The notes under the pieces were generated by a model, which worked only from the letters and a program-made list of their open reading frames with translations, was not told where the DNA came from and searched no databases. Shown here one piece after another: positions 9,136 to 17,783 of a stretch of 59,760 nt of DNA. Numbering within the stretch: the stretch's first letter is position 1; each line of letters opens with the position of its first letter. Origin of the DNA: Chryseobacterium sp. 39-10 (GTDB lineage Bacteria; Bacteroidota; Bacteroidia; Flavobacteriales; Weeksellaceae); assembly GCA_001898255.1 (NCBI GenBank), contig MKTK01000024.1, forward strand, positions 1 to 59,760, read 5' to 3'. The position numbers and the translations under genes were made by a program.

Positions 9136-9215
9136 ATTGTTTATTTTACCACAGATATACTAATCATTTTTTCAGGATAAGGTTTTTCATTGATCATCCG
9201 GAGATATGTTCCCGT

Positions 9216-10172
9216 TTATGGTTTAAAGATCACTTCTCCGTACATCCCGATCTTTAAAAATCCATCGTTTTTCACGCCTATTTTTATGGCATAAACCAGA
9301 TTGGCTCTTTCGTCTTTGGTCTGGATGGTTTTGGGGGTAAATTCAGATTTTGAAGAAATCCAGTTAATTGTTCCGGAATAGTCTTTATAGCTTTCTTTGC
9401 CATTATCAATGCGTACTTTTACTTTTTGTCCGAGTTTTACTTGCGGCAGTTGTGCACCGGTAATGTATGCTTTCAGATTGAGCGTGCTGATATCAGCAAT
9501 TTTGTAGAGTGGTTTCCCGATCGTCTGCATTTCGCCTTGTAACGCAAAATTGGTAAGTACAGTTCCGTTTATAGGGTTAATAATTTGTCCCTTATTCATC
9601 TGTTCCTGAAACTGCGCCGCCACTTTTTCCATGGGCGCTTTTTCGCTAAGGATGTTACGGTTTTGAACATCGGTATTGTAGGTGTTGAGCTTGAGCTGCT
9701 GCTCGGTAACTGCAATTTGCTTTTTCAACTGATCGATTCCGGCATTGATGTCGTCCAATTGTTTGCGTGTTGCAGCGTCGGCTTTCACCAGGTTTTGCGT
9801 ACGGGTTCGTTCCCGAAGTTGCTGCGCCAATTGAGCTTTTTGTACTTCCAGCTGTCGGCGTACCAATTCAATTTGATCAGATGGTGCAACTGTTTTTTCA
9901 CTCAATGCCTCAATGCTGGCTTCCGCTTGCTGTTTTTGAAGTTTTAGCAGGGAAACATCAATTTGACCAACATTTTCTCCTGTTTTTAATGCTTCACCTT
10001 CTTTTACGTGATAGGAAAGCAATACGCCATTTTGCTGGGCGGAAACGATGACTTCATCGGCCTCGAAATTTCCCGAAGCATCATAATCCATTTTTTGCGT
10101 GCAAGCGCTCAGCAATAGAGCTGCGGAGATACATACGATATATTTTTTCATTTGGATTGATTTAATTGACAT
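9216..10172 (-). CDS. HlyD/YbhG-type periplasmic adaptor lipoprotein
   Basis: Membrane fusion protein, 318 aa. A lipoprotein signal ends at LLLSACTQK, so it is likely anchored in the inner membrane facing the periplasm. A biotinyl-lipoyl-like half domain (EGEALKTGENVGQIDVSLLKLQKQQ) leads into a long coiled coil (about 75-180), then the second lipoyl half (NPINGTVLTNFALQGEMQTIGKPLYKIAD) and a beta-barrel domain (KAYITGAQLPQVKLGQKVKVRID). It links the ABC permeases to the TolC-type channel encoded just upstream. Confidence 0.92.
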   Translation of the reverse strand: MSIKSIQMKKYIVCISAALLLSACTQKMDYDASGNFEADEVIVSAQQNGVLLSYHVKEGEALKTGENVGQIDVSLLKLQKQQAEASIEALSEKTVAPSDQIELVRRQLEVQKAQLAQQLRERTRTQNLVKADAATRKQLDDINAGIDQLKKQIAVTEQQLKLNTYNTDVQNRNILSEKAPMEKVAAQFQEQMNKGQIINPINGTVLTNFALQGEMQTIGKPLYKIADISTLNLKAYITGAQLPQVKLGQKVKVRIDNGKESYKDYSGTINWISSKSEFTPKTIQTKDERANLVYAIKIGVKNDGFLKIGMYGEVIFKP

Positions 10173-10288
10173 GGATGTATAGATTTTTGTGCAAATAAGA
10201 GCTGTTGTTTCTGTTGAAAAGGATATTTGTGCGAATTATATTGTAAAGGAATCATCCGTCATCTCATTAATGCATTGGTGAAAGATTC

Positions 10289-11572
10289 TTAATTTCCTGA
10301 TTTGAAGTTTACATTATACTGCGCCTGCAACAACTGAATTTGATGAAGAATAAGGTTTTGCTTCGCCGCATTTTCATTGTTGACTTTCTGAATATACTCA
10401 TGGATGGTAATGACACCGTTTGCCAATTGTGCCGAAGCAGATTGGGTCACCGATTCCCGCAAAGAAATTGTGGTATGGTCTCGAGCAATCATATCATTGT
10501 ATTTTTTCACATTTTCATTTTGCTGTGTAAGATCCATTGCCACATTTCGCATAAAAGTTTCCTTGTCTGTATCGGCAATCTGGCTGTTGATGGTGTTTAT
10601 TTCGCGTTGATTTTTTATGGTATAAAAACTTCCCAAATTCCAATTGAGCCGAATTCCTGTAATATACCAAGCCCCAAAATTATTGGAAATTGGATTAAGC
10701 GTTGGTCTGCCGTATGCACCCTGGAAAAACGCTTTAAAAGTCGGTAAATAGGTCGATTTCAACTGCTGTGTTTGCGCGTTATACATTTCTTTTTGAAAAT
10801 CGTATAGTTTCATTTCCGGCCGATTGATTTCGGAGGAGGCGAGAATCGGTTCTGGTTTTAGAAGTTCGGATGAAGATTTAATTTCTTTACCAATGAAAAT
10901 AGAAAGCATCTTGAGAAAAGCAGTGCGGTTTCCTTCGTAATCGATCGTGGTGGATTTTGAAGTTTCAATTTCAGCTTTCAGTTCGTTGACGTCGCTTGCG
11001 TAAGCAGTTCCGTATTTGTAGGCGGCCTGCGTTTTATCCAGTTGGGTTTCCAAATTGGAAATTTTGAGCTGATTTAAATCCAGCTGAGCATCGATTAAAA
11101 AAATAGAGAAAAAAATTGTATTAATGCGTTCTTTTATGGCATACAATTCCACTTCTACATTCTGTTTCTGCAAATTCGCATTGGCTTTTGTCAGGTCATT
11201 TTGGTATTTGGTGTTTCCTCCGTCGAACAATAGTTGCTCCACTTCTCCCGAAATTTTGTACTGGTCTTTACTGAATTCTGGCGGCGTAAAACCTAAACCC
11301 GAAGCTCTGCTCCCAAGCAAATCACCATAATTCACCACCTGAGATTGATAAGTTGCCTGTCCTGCAATATTCAGTTGGGGAAGGAATTTTTTGTTGGTAT
11401 TTTTAATGGTATAATCCGACGATTTTGCTAACAGATCCATTTTCTTAACAGCCGGATAATTATCTTTCGCCAGCTGGTAACACTCATCCAGCGTGAGCAT
11501 TCCGGTCTGCGCTTTTCCCAAACCGAAGGCCAAAAACCAGATTCCGAACGTCAAAAGTATTTTGTTAATCAT
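10289..11572 (-). CDS. TolC-family outer-membrane efflux protein
   Basis: Outer-membrane channel, 427 aa. The signal peptide ends near GLGKAQ. Two repeats of the OEP family are visible, beginning LTLDECYQLAKDNYPAVKKMDLLAKSS and later MKLYDFQKEMYNAQTQQLKSTYLPTFKAF, with long amphipathic helices expected to form the periplasmic tunnel. First transport gene after the TetR regulator, with its own upstream copy of the operator palindrome (11590-11607). Confidence 0.92.
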   Translation of the reverse strand: MINKILLTFGIWFLAFGLGKAQTGMLTLDECYQLAKDNYPAVKKMDLLAKSSDYTIKNTNKKFLPQLNIAGQATYQSQVVNYGDLLGSRASGLGFTPPEFSKDQYKISGEVEQLLFDGGNTKYQNDLTKANANLQKQNVEVELYAIKERINTIFFSIFLIDAQLDLNQLKISNLETQLDKTQAAYKYGTAYASDVNELKAEIETSKSTTIDYEGNRTAFLKMLSIFIGKEIKSSSELLKPEPILASSEINRPEMKLYDFQKEMYNAQTQQLKSTYLPTFKAFFQGAYGRPTLNPISNNFGAWYITGIRLNWNLGSFYTIKNQREINTINSQIADTDKETFMRNVAMDLTQQNENVKKYNDMIARDHTTISLRESVTQSASAQLANGVITIHEYIQKVNNENAAKQNLILHQIQLLQAQYNVNFKSGN

Positions 11573-11589
11573 TGTATTTATTATTTAGT

Positions 11590-11607
11590 TTTAATCATTT
11601 GATTAAT
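11590..11607. promoter_or_regulatory. putative TetR operator 2 (before the tolC-type gene)
   Basis: Inverted repeat TTTAATCA-TT-TGATTAAt, one mismatch from the perfect palindrome at 12315-12332. It lies 18-35 bases before the TolC-type start codon, between the regulator and the first transport gene. The near identity of two sites in one operon is the evidence; binding by the TetR protein is inferred. Confidence 0.65.
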
Positions 11608-11623
11608 GTATGGTCAAAAAAAA

Positions 11624-12253
11624 TCAGCCGGCACTCATCATTGCTTTTACCCAAATCGGAATTTGTTTTTTCCTTTGCTGCATTAACTGATTGAACTGTG
11701 CGCTGTCAATTTTTGCCAAATGGCTGAGCATGGGTTGCGCAATGAATGGAAAAACAACCAGCCCCAAAACATTCATCAAGAATTGTATAGGGTTGGGCTC
11801 TGTAGCATTGCCTTTTTGAACTTCGGTTTGATATTGCTTGATAAATTCCGAATGGAGAACGACTTCCTGAATCGGTATTTTTTCAATGAAAAAAGTGGCA
11901 TTATTGCGGATTTCACTCAATATAAAAAGCGGGATTCCCGGTTCTTTGGTGAGGAAATCAATATAGTTTTGAGCAATCAATTCAATCTTTGTCTCTAAAG
12001 AAGTTTCCGTATTATTTAAAACGGATGATAATTGCTGAAAGAATCCGGCCAGAGCTTCAACCATAATCATCGTGAAGAGTTTTTCTTTGCTGCGGAAATA
12101 GTAATTGAGCAGTGCCAAATTAATGTTCGCTTCTTCTGCTATATCACGGGTTCTTGTCGCCGCATATCCTTTTTTATGAAACACCAGTTTTGCTGCCTCT
12201 TTAATTTTTTCTTCGGTGGAAATATCTTTTTCCTTTAATTCTTTCTTCGCCAT
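11624..12253 (-). CDS. TetR-family regulator of the export operon
   Basis: DNA-binding repressor, about 209 aa. The N-terminal HTH (KIKEAAKLVFHKKGYAATRTRDIAEEANINLALLNYYF, with RSKEKLF after it) is typical of the TetR/CecR type; the C-terminal ligand domain is divergent. The start is set at the ATG at 12253 (MAKKELKEKD). A longer frame from 12310 would run across a good promoter box (TACCTTTG at 12279-12286), so the upstream codons are unlikely to be translated. It heads the operon and is expected to repress it from the two palindromes. Confidence 0.92.
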   Translation of the reverse strand: MAKKELKEKDISTEEKIKEAAKLVFHKKGYAATRTRDIAEEANINLALLNYYFRSKEKLFTMIMVEALAGFFQQLSSVLNNTETSLETKIELIAQNYIDFLTKEPGIPLFILSEIRNNATFFIEKIPIQEVVLHSEFIKQYQTEVQKGNATEPNPIQFLMNVLGLVVFPFIAQPMLSHLAKIDSAQFNQLMQQRKKQIPIWVKAMMSAG

Positions 12254-12278
12254 TTTATCTGAAAACTCATTTCTTGGG

Positions 12279-12310
12279 CAAAGGTAATAAATAAAAATAT
12301 ATTTAAACAA
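12279..12310 (-). promoter_or_regulatory. promoter of the TetR-export operon
   Basis: On - : TTG (12308-12310), 21-base spacer, TACCTTTG (12279-12286). This fits the Bacteroidota consensus TTG / TAnnTTTG and puts the transcript start about 20 bases before the ATG at 12253. The operator palindrome abuts the -33 element. Confidence 0.65.
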
Positions 12311-12314
12311 ACTA

Positions 12315-12332
12315 TTTAATCATTTGATTAAA
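12315..12332. promoter_or_regulatory. putative TetR operator 1
   Basis: Perfect inverted repeat TTTAATCA-TT-TGATTAAA directly upstream of the -33 element of the tetR promoter. A second copy lies at 11590-11607. The 8-bp arms and 2-bp centre fit a dimeric TetR site. Confidence 0.7.
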
Positions 12333-12344
12333 ATTGAATTTGAA

Positions 12345-12376
12345 AAAAAGCATGATGAAATTCAAACATGCTTTTT
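12345..12376 (-). terminator. terminator after the acyl-CoA ligase gene
   Basis: Stem AAAAAGCATG / CATGCTTTTT with a 12-nt loop; on - it ends in a T run just past the ligase stop codon. Confidence 0.8.
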
Positions 12377-12389
12377 GTGGACAATCGTT

Positions 12390-14168
12390 TTAGTTATCGT
12401 GACCGTACATTTTATTGTATAATTGAATATACTTTTCCTTTACAATTTTTCTTTTCAGCTTTAGCGTGGGCGTAAGTTCACCGGTTTCGATGGACCAGAT
12501 TTGCGGCGTTAGTTCAAATTTTTTAACCTGTTCCCAACTTCCCAATTTGGTGTTCAAGTAATCGATTTCTTTGCCTATTCTTGCAATCAGCTGAGGGTTT
12601 GCTGCAATTTCCTGCGGTGTACTTCCGATGTTGATTCCTTTTCGTTCTGCCCAATTCTGCGCAAAATTGAAGTCGGGCTGGATGAGTGCGCACGGCATTT
12701 TTTCGCCATCACCCACAATCATGATCTGCTCAATAAATTTAGATGCTTTTGCCATGTTTTCCAGTGCCTGTGGCGCAATGTATTTGCCTCCCGATGTCTT
12801 GAACATTTCCTTTTTGCGGTCGGTAATATGGAGATAACCTTCATCATCAATGTGGCCAATATCTCCAGTTCGGAAAAATCCTTCTTCGGTAAATACGTCC
12901 TTGGTCATTTCATCATTTTTAAAATATCCTTTAAAAACCGAAGGACCTTTCACTGTGATTTCACCATCTTCCTGAATTTTCACTTCAAGGTTTTCGAGCA
13001 CGTGGCCAACAGTTCCTATTTTTATTTTACCAAAACTGTTCACCGAGATTACGGGTGAAGTTTCTGTGAGTCCATACCCTTCCAGAATGGGAATTCCCGC
13101 ATTTTGAAACATTTTATTTAGCCGTGGAGAAAGTGCAGCAGATCCTGAAACAAGCGTGATGATGTTGCCTCCTAATCCTTCGCGCCACTTTGAAAAAACC
13201 AGCTTGTCTGCAATTATTTCTTTCAATCCGCTTGGTTTTCCGATGTCTTTTTTTGCTTTATTGACGCCCAGTGCCCAGAGGAAAATTTTAGATTTCAATC
13301 CGCCGGCAGAAGTTCCTTTATCATAAATTTTGTCATACACTTTTTCGATGAGACGAGGCACAACCGACATCAGGTGAGGTTGCACTTCTTTAATGTTTTC
13401 GCCCATTTTATCAATGCTTTCGGCAAAATTTACCGAGTATCCGTTGTATTGGTAGAGGTAAAAGAGCATTCGCTCGAAGATATGGCAAATGGGCAAGAAA
13501 CTCAGTACTTTAATCTCTTTATAGTCTAAACCTTTCACCCGAGGAATTCGCGGATTGGACGCCAAAACATTAGACACAATATTTTCATGGGAAAGCATAA
13601 CGCCTTTTGGTTTGCCGGTAGTTCCGGAAGTATAAATAATGGTGACTAAATCTTCGGTATTGATGCTTCTGGCAAGATCGTCCACTTCAATTTGGGTGGC
13701 ATTGTCCTGGCCCATATCCAGTACTTCATTCCAGTTGGCGGCTCCTTCAATGGAGTCAAAAGTAAAAATCCCCTGCATGGACGGTACACGGTCTTTAATT
13801 TTCATCACTTTTTCCAGCAATCCACTGTCGGAAACGAAACAGTATTTTACCTCGGCATTATTAAAGATGAATTCATAATCGTCTGGCGAAATAGTGGGGT
13901 ATACCGGAACCGATATAGCGCCTATTTGAGAGATTCCCAAATCCATTACAGCCCATTCGGTGCGTGTTGCCGTGGTAATAAGTGCTATTTTATCGCCGGG
14001 TTTAATTCCTAATTTTAGCAACCCGCGCGAAATTTTATTTCCGAGGTTTACAAACTCCTGTGTTGATGTTTTTTGCCATTCACCTTTATATTTGGTGATA
14101 AACATATCTTCCCGTGCATATTGTTCTAGCGCATTCTGGGCAAAGTCGAAAGTTCTTTTTATTATCAT
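12390..14168 (-). CDS. long-chain fatty acid--CoA ligase (AMP-forming)
   Basis: Adenylate-forming enzyme, 592 aa, FadD15-like: activates long-chain fatty acids to acyl-CoA with ATP, at or near the inner membrane. Motifs are IIYTSGTTGKPKGVMLSHEN (P-loop, about 174-193), GYGLTETSPV and FRTGDIGHIDDEGYLHITDRKKEMFKT near the C-terminal hinge, all intact. It is divergent from the acyl-CoA dehydrogenase gene across a 170-base gap, consistent with joint use in fatty acid activation and beta-oxidation. Confidence 0.94.
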   Translation of the reverse strand: MIIKRTFDFAQNALEQYAREDMFITKYKGEWQKTSTQEFVNLGNKISRGLLKLGIKPGDKIALITTATRTEWAVMDLGISQIGAISVPVYPTISPDDYEFIFNNAEVKYCFVSDSGLLEKVMKIKDRVPSMQGIFTFDSIEGAANWNEVLDMGQDNATQIEVDDLARSINTEDLVTIIYTSGTTGKPKGVMLSHENIVSNVLASNPRIPRVKGLDYKEIKVLSFLPICHIFERMLFYLYQYNGYSVNFAESIDKMGENIKEVQPHLMSVVPRLIEKVYDKIYDKGTSAGGLKSKIFLWALGVNKAKKDIGKPSGLKEIIADKLVFSKWREGLGGNIITLVSGSAALSPRLNKMFQNAGIPILEGYGLTETSPVISVNSFGKIKIGTVGHVLENLEVKIQEDGEITVKGPSVFKGYFKNDEMTKDVFTEEGFFRTGDIGHIDDEGYLHITDRKKEMFKTSGGKYIAPQALENMAKASKFIEQIMIVGDGEKMPCALIQPDFNFAQNWAERKGINIGSTPQEIAANPQLIARIGKEIDYLNTKLGSWEQVKKFELTPQIWSIETGELTPTLKLKRKIVKEKYIQLYNKMYGHDN

Positions 14169-14338
14169 AATTCAGGGATTATCGGTAAATTTTTGTTGTA
14201 TTATTTTTAATATAATTCAATTTTTGTAAATATATCATTTATTTTTAATCCAACAAAAGCAGTGTTGACCGGATAATAATTTCATTTTTTCATTTTTAGA
14301 AATATTGTACATTTACCTGCAAACAATCAATAAAAATT

Positions 14339-15481
14339 ATGAACTTTAATTTATCAGAAGAGCAACTGATGATTCAGCAGGCGGCGAGAGATTTTGCAAA
14401 TGCTGAACTGTTACCGGGCGTCATCGAAAGAGATAATGCACAAAAATTTCCTTATGAGCAAGTAAAGAAAATGGGCGAGCTTGGTTTTTTGGGGATGATG
14501 GTTGACCCACAATACGGAGGTGCTGGTATGGACAGCGTTTCCTATGTTTTGGCAATGGAAGAAATTGCAAAAGTGGACGCCTCTGCAGCTGTGGTGATGT
14601 CGGTCAACAATTCGTTGGTTTGTGCGGGTTTAGAAAAATTCTGCAATGAAGAGCAAAAAATGAAGTACCTTAAACCACTGGCAAGCGGAGAAGTGATAGG
14701 AGCTTTCGCCCTTTCGGAGCCGGAAGCGGGTTCGGATGCTACTTCGCAGAAAACCACAGCCGAAGACAAAGGTGATTATTATTTACTGAACGGTATTAAA
14801 AACTGGATCACCAATGGTGGTAATGCAACCTACTATGTCGTGATTGCACAAACCGATGTGGAGAAAAAGCACAAGGGAATTAATGCATTCATTGTAGAAA
14901 AGGGTTGGGAAGGTTTTGAAATTGGTCCCAAAGAAGATAAACTCGGAATTAGGGGAAGCGACACGCATTCATTAATTTTCAATAATGTAAAAGTGCCAAA
15001 GGAAAACAGAATAGGAGCCGATGGTTTTGGGTTCAATTTTGCAATGGCGGTGCTGAACGGGGGAAGAATTGGCATTGCATCCCAAGCGTTGGGTATTGCG
15101 TCCGGTGCATACGAACTTGCTCTAAAATATGCCAAAACGAGAAAGGCATTTAAAACAGAAATCATTAATCATCAAGCTATCGCATTTAAATTAGCGGATA
15201 TGGCAACGCAAATTACAGCAGCCAGAATGCTATGCTACAAAGCGGCCGTGGAGAAAGATGAAGGTAAAGATATTTCCGAAAGTGGAGCTATGGCCAAACT
15301 TTATGCTTCGCAGGTTGCAATGGATACCACGATTGAAGCGGTACAAATCCACGGTGGATATGGCTATGTGAAAGAGTATCATGTGGAAAGGATGATGCGC
15401 GATGCCAAAATTACCCAGATTTATGAAGGAACCTCCGAAATTCAAAAAATTGTTATTTCAAGAAGCATTGCCAAAAACTAA
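14339..15481 (+). CDS. acyl-CoA dehydrogenase
   Basis: FAD enzyme that oxidises acyl-CoA to trans-2-enoyl-CoA, 380 aa, the usual length of short/branched-chain members. FAD and substrate motifs include GAFALSEPEAGSDA (about 119-132) and WITNGGNA. The C-terminal catalytic-base region reads QIHGGYGYVKEYHVERMMRDAKITQIYEGTSEIQ, with Glu in IYEGTSE in the position used by butyryl-CoA-type enzymes. A weak box TACATTTA (14308-14315) precedes the ATG. Divergent from the acyl-CoA ligase. Confidence 0.95.
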   Translation: MNFNLSEEQLMIQQAARDFANAELLPGVIERDNAQKFPYEQVKKMGELGFLGMMVDPQYGGAGMDSVSYVLAMEEIAKVDASAAVVMSVNNSLVCAGLEKFCNEEQKMKYLKPLASGEVIGAFALSEPEAGSDATSQKTTAEDKGDYYLLNGIKNWITNGGNATYYVVIAQTDVEKKHKGINAFIVEKGWEGFEIGPKEDKLGIRGSDTHSLIFNNVKVPKENRIGADGFGFNFAMAVLNGGRIGIASQALGIASGAYELALKYAKTRKAFKTEIINHQAIAFKLADMATQITAARMLCYKAAVEKDEGKDISESGAMAKLYASQVAMDTTIEAVQIHGGYGYVKEYHVERMMRDAKITQIYEGTSEIQKIVISRSIAKN

Positions 15482-15484
15482 TCC

Positions 15485-15492
15485 TATATTTG
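15485..15492 (+). promoter_or_regulatory. -7 box before the 120-aa membrane protein
   Basis: TATATTTG matches TAnnTTTG, 16 bases before the ATG at 15509 and directly after the acyl-CoA dehydrogenase stop. No good TTG at the -33 distance, so it may be a secondary promoter. Confidence 0.45.
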
Positions 15493-15508
15493 TGCTAAAT
15501 TACAAGTT

Positions 15509-15871
15509 ATGAAATATTTTTGGATCACTATTTGTGCGCTCGTTCTTTTCCTTGGCGGATTTGTTTGGTATAAATATTTTTTTGTCTTTGGCGAAGGTGT
15601 AAAATCGGGCGTGCTGAATTACGCCGTAAGAAAAGGAAATGTCTTTAAAACGTACGAAGGAAAACTTATTCAGGAAGGTTTTGGAAGAGGGAAAACCGGC
15701 GGTCTCACCAGTTACGAGTTTGAATTTTCAATAGAAAATGAAGAGGTTTTCAAACAGTTGGAACTCAATAGTGGTAAAACTTTCGATTTGCACTATAAAG
15801 AATATCATGGTGCATTGCCGTGGCGCGGAAACACAACTTATGTGGTGGATCAAGTGCTGAATATGAAGTAA
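15509..15871 (+). CDS. small membrane-anchored protein, unknown function
   Basis: 120 aa with one N-terminal hydrophobic segment (FWITICALVLFLGGFVWYKYF, about 4-24) and a soluble beta-rich remainder with SGVLNYAVRKGNVFKTYEGKL and FDLHYKEYHGALPWRGNTTYVVDQV. This is a recurrent flavobacterial family that I recall being labelled 6-phosphogluconate dehydrogenase in databases. Nothing here resembles that enzyme: no Rossmann fold, far too short. It follows the acyl-CoA dehydrogenase by 27 bases and ends at a strong terminator, so it may share that transcript. Confidence 0.8.
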   Translation: MKYFWITICALVLFLGGFVWYKYFFVFGEGVKSGVLNYAVRKGNVFKTYEGKLIQEGFGRGKTGGLTSYEFEFSIENEEVFKQLELNSGKTFDLHYKEYHGALPWRGNTTYVVDQVLNMK

Positions 15872-15885
15872 ATTTTATTTTTCAT

Positions 15886-15921
15886 AAAAAGCCATCTCAA
15901 CAAATATTGAGATGGCTTTTT
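15886..15921. terminator. bidirectional terminator
   Basis: Perfect 15-bp stem AAAAAGCCATCTCAA / TTGAGATGGCTTTTT with a 6-nt loop, ending in T/A runs on both strands. Confidence 0.9.
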
Positions 15922-16007
15922 ATCGATTGTAGAGAAGAGATCAGGTGTAATAATTGAGCCGAGTAAAATTACATCAGGTAGTTAGGTTCCGTTTCCGAGT
16001 GATTTTC

Positions 16008-16442
16008 TTACTTATTTTTTAGATCAATCATTTTGGAATATACGGTGCCGTCTTGTTCATATATTTCGAACTGTGTAGTGGCATCCTTCCAAATTGCCTT
16101 TTTTTGAATGATCATCGGCTTACCCAGCCATTTTTTGTAATCATTAACCTCAGATGGAAAATTGGTTTCATTGCTATATTTAAAGATAATAGAACTGATT
16201 TTTCCATCCGGATTGGGAATAATTTCGATGCTGTCGGCACCTCCAAAAAAGGACTTTTTTAGAAAAATGCGATTGTTCAGAACTTCGGTCAGAGGTTCAA
16301 TTTTATTTAGAGAATCCCCCAGTTCAAATCTTCCATGGCTATAAAGATTAACATGGCGAAAGAGGGTGGGTGACTGCTCGGGCTTTGCAGTATGGCAGGA
16401 GCATACAATCCATAATAAGAAAGAATACAAAATCAATTTCAT
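16008..16442 (-). CDS. putative lipoprotein, unknown function
   Basis: 144 aa. The N-terminus MKLILYSFLLWIVCSCHTAKPEQ has a lipobox-like ending at Cys14 or Cys16, so it is probably exported and lipidated. The rest is mixed alpha/beta with LGDSLNKIEPL and a repeated look of short beta strands (IEIIPNPDGKISSIIFKY). I do not recognise the family. Flanked by a terminator on one side and by the divergent T9SS gene on the other. Confidence 0.7.
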   Translation of the reverse strand: MKLILYSFLLWIVCSCHTAKPEQSPTLFRHVNLYSHGRFELGDSLNKIEPLTEVLNNRIFLKKSFFGGADSIEIIPNPDGKISSIIFKYSNETNFPSEVNDYKKWLGKPMIIQKKAIWKDATTQFEIYEQDGTVYSKMIDLKNK

Positions 16443-16677
16443 CGCGTGAATCGTAATCTTATAAAGTTTTTTAAAGATACCGTTTTTTTATTCTGTACGT
16501 TCCTGTTTTATTTTCTCTTTTTGGTGAAGTGTATTTAATTAAATGGGCTTGAAAGGTTAAATATGTGCATATTTGATAATTTTTGCCATGTTTTTAAAGT
16601 TTTTATTTAAGTTTTTTACAATATGTTTAAAAATTTCAAATTAATTATTTAATTTTATATCACTAAATTTTAATCAT

Positions 16678-17640
16678 ATGAATAAAAAACTATCTTTTAG
16701 CTTACTGCAAGATACCGTTGGTGATTTTTGCAGTTTATTGAAAAACAGTGTTCGCTCTTCGGTCTCACTGTTCGTTATGTGTTTTTCAGCCGGTTCGTTT
16801 TCGGTTGTTCATGCGCAAAGTTCTGTTACGGTACCATCGGGCAGTGTGTCAGGTTCGTTTTTAGGGGCATTTTCTAGTGTTTCCAGATCGTATCAGATGA
16901 TTATTGACGATACGCTGCTCAGCAGTTTGGTGGGGAAGAAACTTACATCTGTATCATTTCGTCAGTTGCCAGGTAGCACTGCAGCATGGCCTACTACAGA
17001 AGTTACCTATTCCAGTTATGATATTCTGCTAAGTGATGGTGTCGATCCTGCCAATCGGCAACTCAATTTTGCACTAAATGTAGTGGGTCCACAAACGACT
17101 GTTAAAACTGGCAGTTTGGTTATTCCAGCAGGAGCAATTGTTGCGGGAAATGAAGCTGATCCATTCAGTTTTAAAATAGTTTTTGATACGCCCTATTTGT
17201 ATAACGGCGGCAACTTGGTCATTCAGATTCAGCACGGAAGCAGTGCAGGTAACGGTCTTTCGAACCATGCTGTAAGTACCAGCACATCAGGTTACGGTAC
17301 GCTTTTCACCGCTTGTTGGCAAGGAACGGGAAATGTGGTGCAGGCCAATTTTTCTTATGTAAAAATTGATGCGCAAGACCAGCTCGGTGTTAATTCCGTG
17401 GAAATAGGCAGTGCGCAATTGGTGTATCCTAATCCAGCGAAAGATGTTCTGAATGTAAATGCAGATGTCAAATTGGCTCAAATTTATGTATATAATGCCA
17501 GTGGTCAAAGAGTTTATGAACAGAAAGCGGCATCAAAGTCGTCACAAATTGATGTTTCTAAATGGGCAAATGGCGTTTATGTCATCCAGATTATCGATGA
17601 TAAAGGGAATGTTAGAACATCGAAACTCATCAAGGAATAA
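16678..17640 (+). CDS. secreted protein with T9SS type A sorting domain
   Basis: 320 aa. Export signal with hydrophobic stretch SLFVMCFSAGSFSVVHAQ (about 30-47), an unusually late signal peptide preceded by about 28 residues; an internal start is possible. A beta-rich central domain (about 50-235) contains repeated SVT/GSLVIPAGAI segments. The C-terminal about 75 residues from VYPNPAKDVLNV to TSKLIKE are a classic type IX sorting domain, predicting transport across the outer membrane and surface attachment or release. The central domain is not recognised. The 235-base upstream gap is very AT-rich. Confidence 0.88.
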   Translation: MNKKLSFSLLQDTVGDFCSLLKNSVRSSVSLFVMCFSAGSFSVVHAQSSVTVPSGSVSGSFLGAFSSVSRSYQMIIDDTLLSSLVGKKLTSVSFRQLPGSTAAWPTTEVTYSSYDILLSDGVDPANRQLNFALNVVGPQTTVKTGSLVIPAGAIVAGNEADPFSFKIVFDTPYLYNGGNLVIQIQHGSSAGNGLSNHAVSTSTSGYGTLFTACWQGTGNVVQANFSYVKIDAQDQLGVNSVEIGSAQLVYPNPAKDVLNVNADVKLAQIYVYNASGQRVYEQKAASKSSQIDVSKWANGVYVIQIIDDKGNVRTSKLIKE

Positions 17641-17645
17641 TTAAA

Positions 17646-17683
17646 AATGGCTGCAATGTCTTTTTTGGAGCGATGCAGCCATT
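17646..17683 (+). terminator. hairpin after the T9SS gene
   Basis: Stem AATGGCTGCA / TGCAGCCATT with an 18-nt loop just after the stop codon. It lacks a following T run, so termination is uncertain; the second hairpin at 17741 is the better terminator. Confidence 0.45.
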
Positions 17684-17740
17684 AAAGTTATCAAGTAAAA
17701 TGTGACCAGATTTGAGTGGTACAAAATCGGCACTTTCCAT

Positions 17741-17782
17741 AAAAAAAAGAGAATGTTCAATAGTGACATTCTCTTCTTTTTT
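17741..17782. terminator. bidirectional terminator
   Basis: Stem AAGAGAATGT / ACATTCTCTT flanked by an A8 run on one side and CTTTTTT on the other, between the convergent T9SS and peroxiredoxin genes. Confidence 0.85.
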
Positions 17783-17783
17783 G

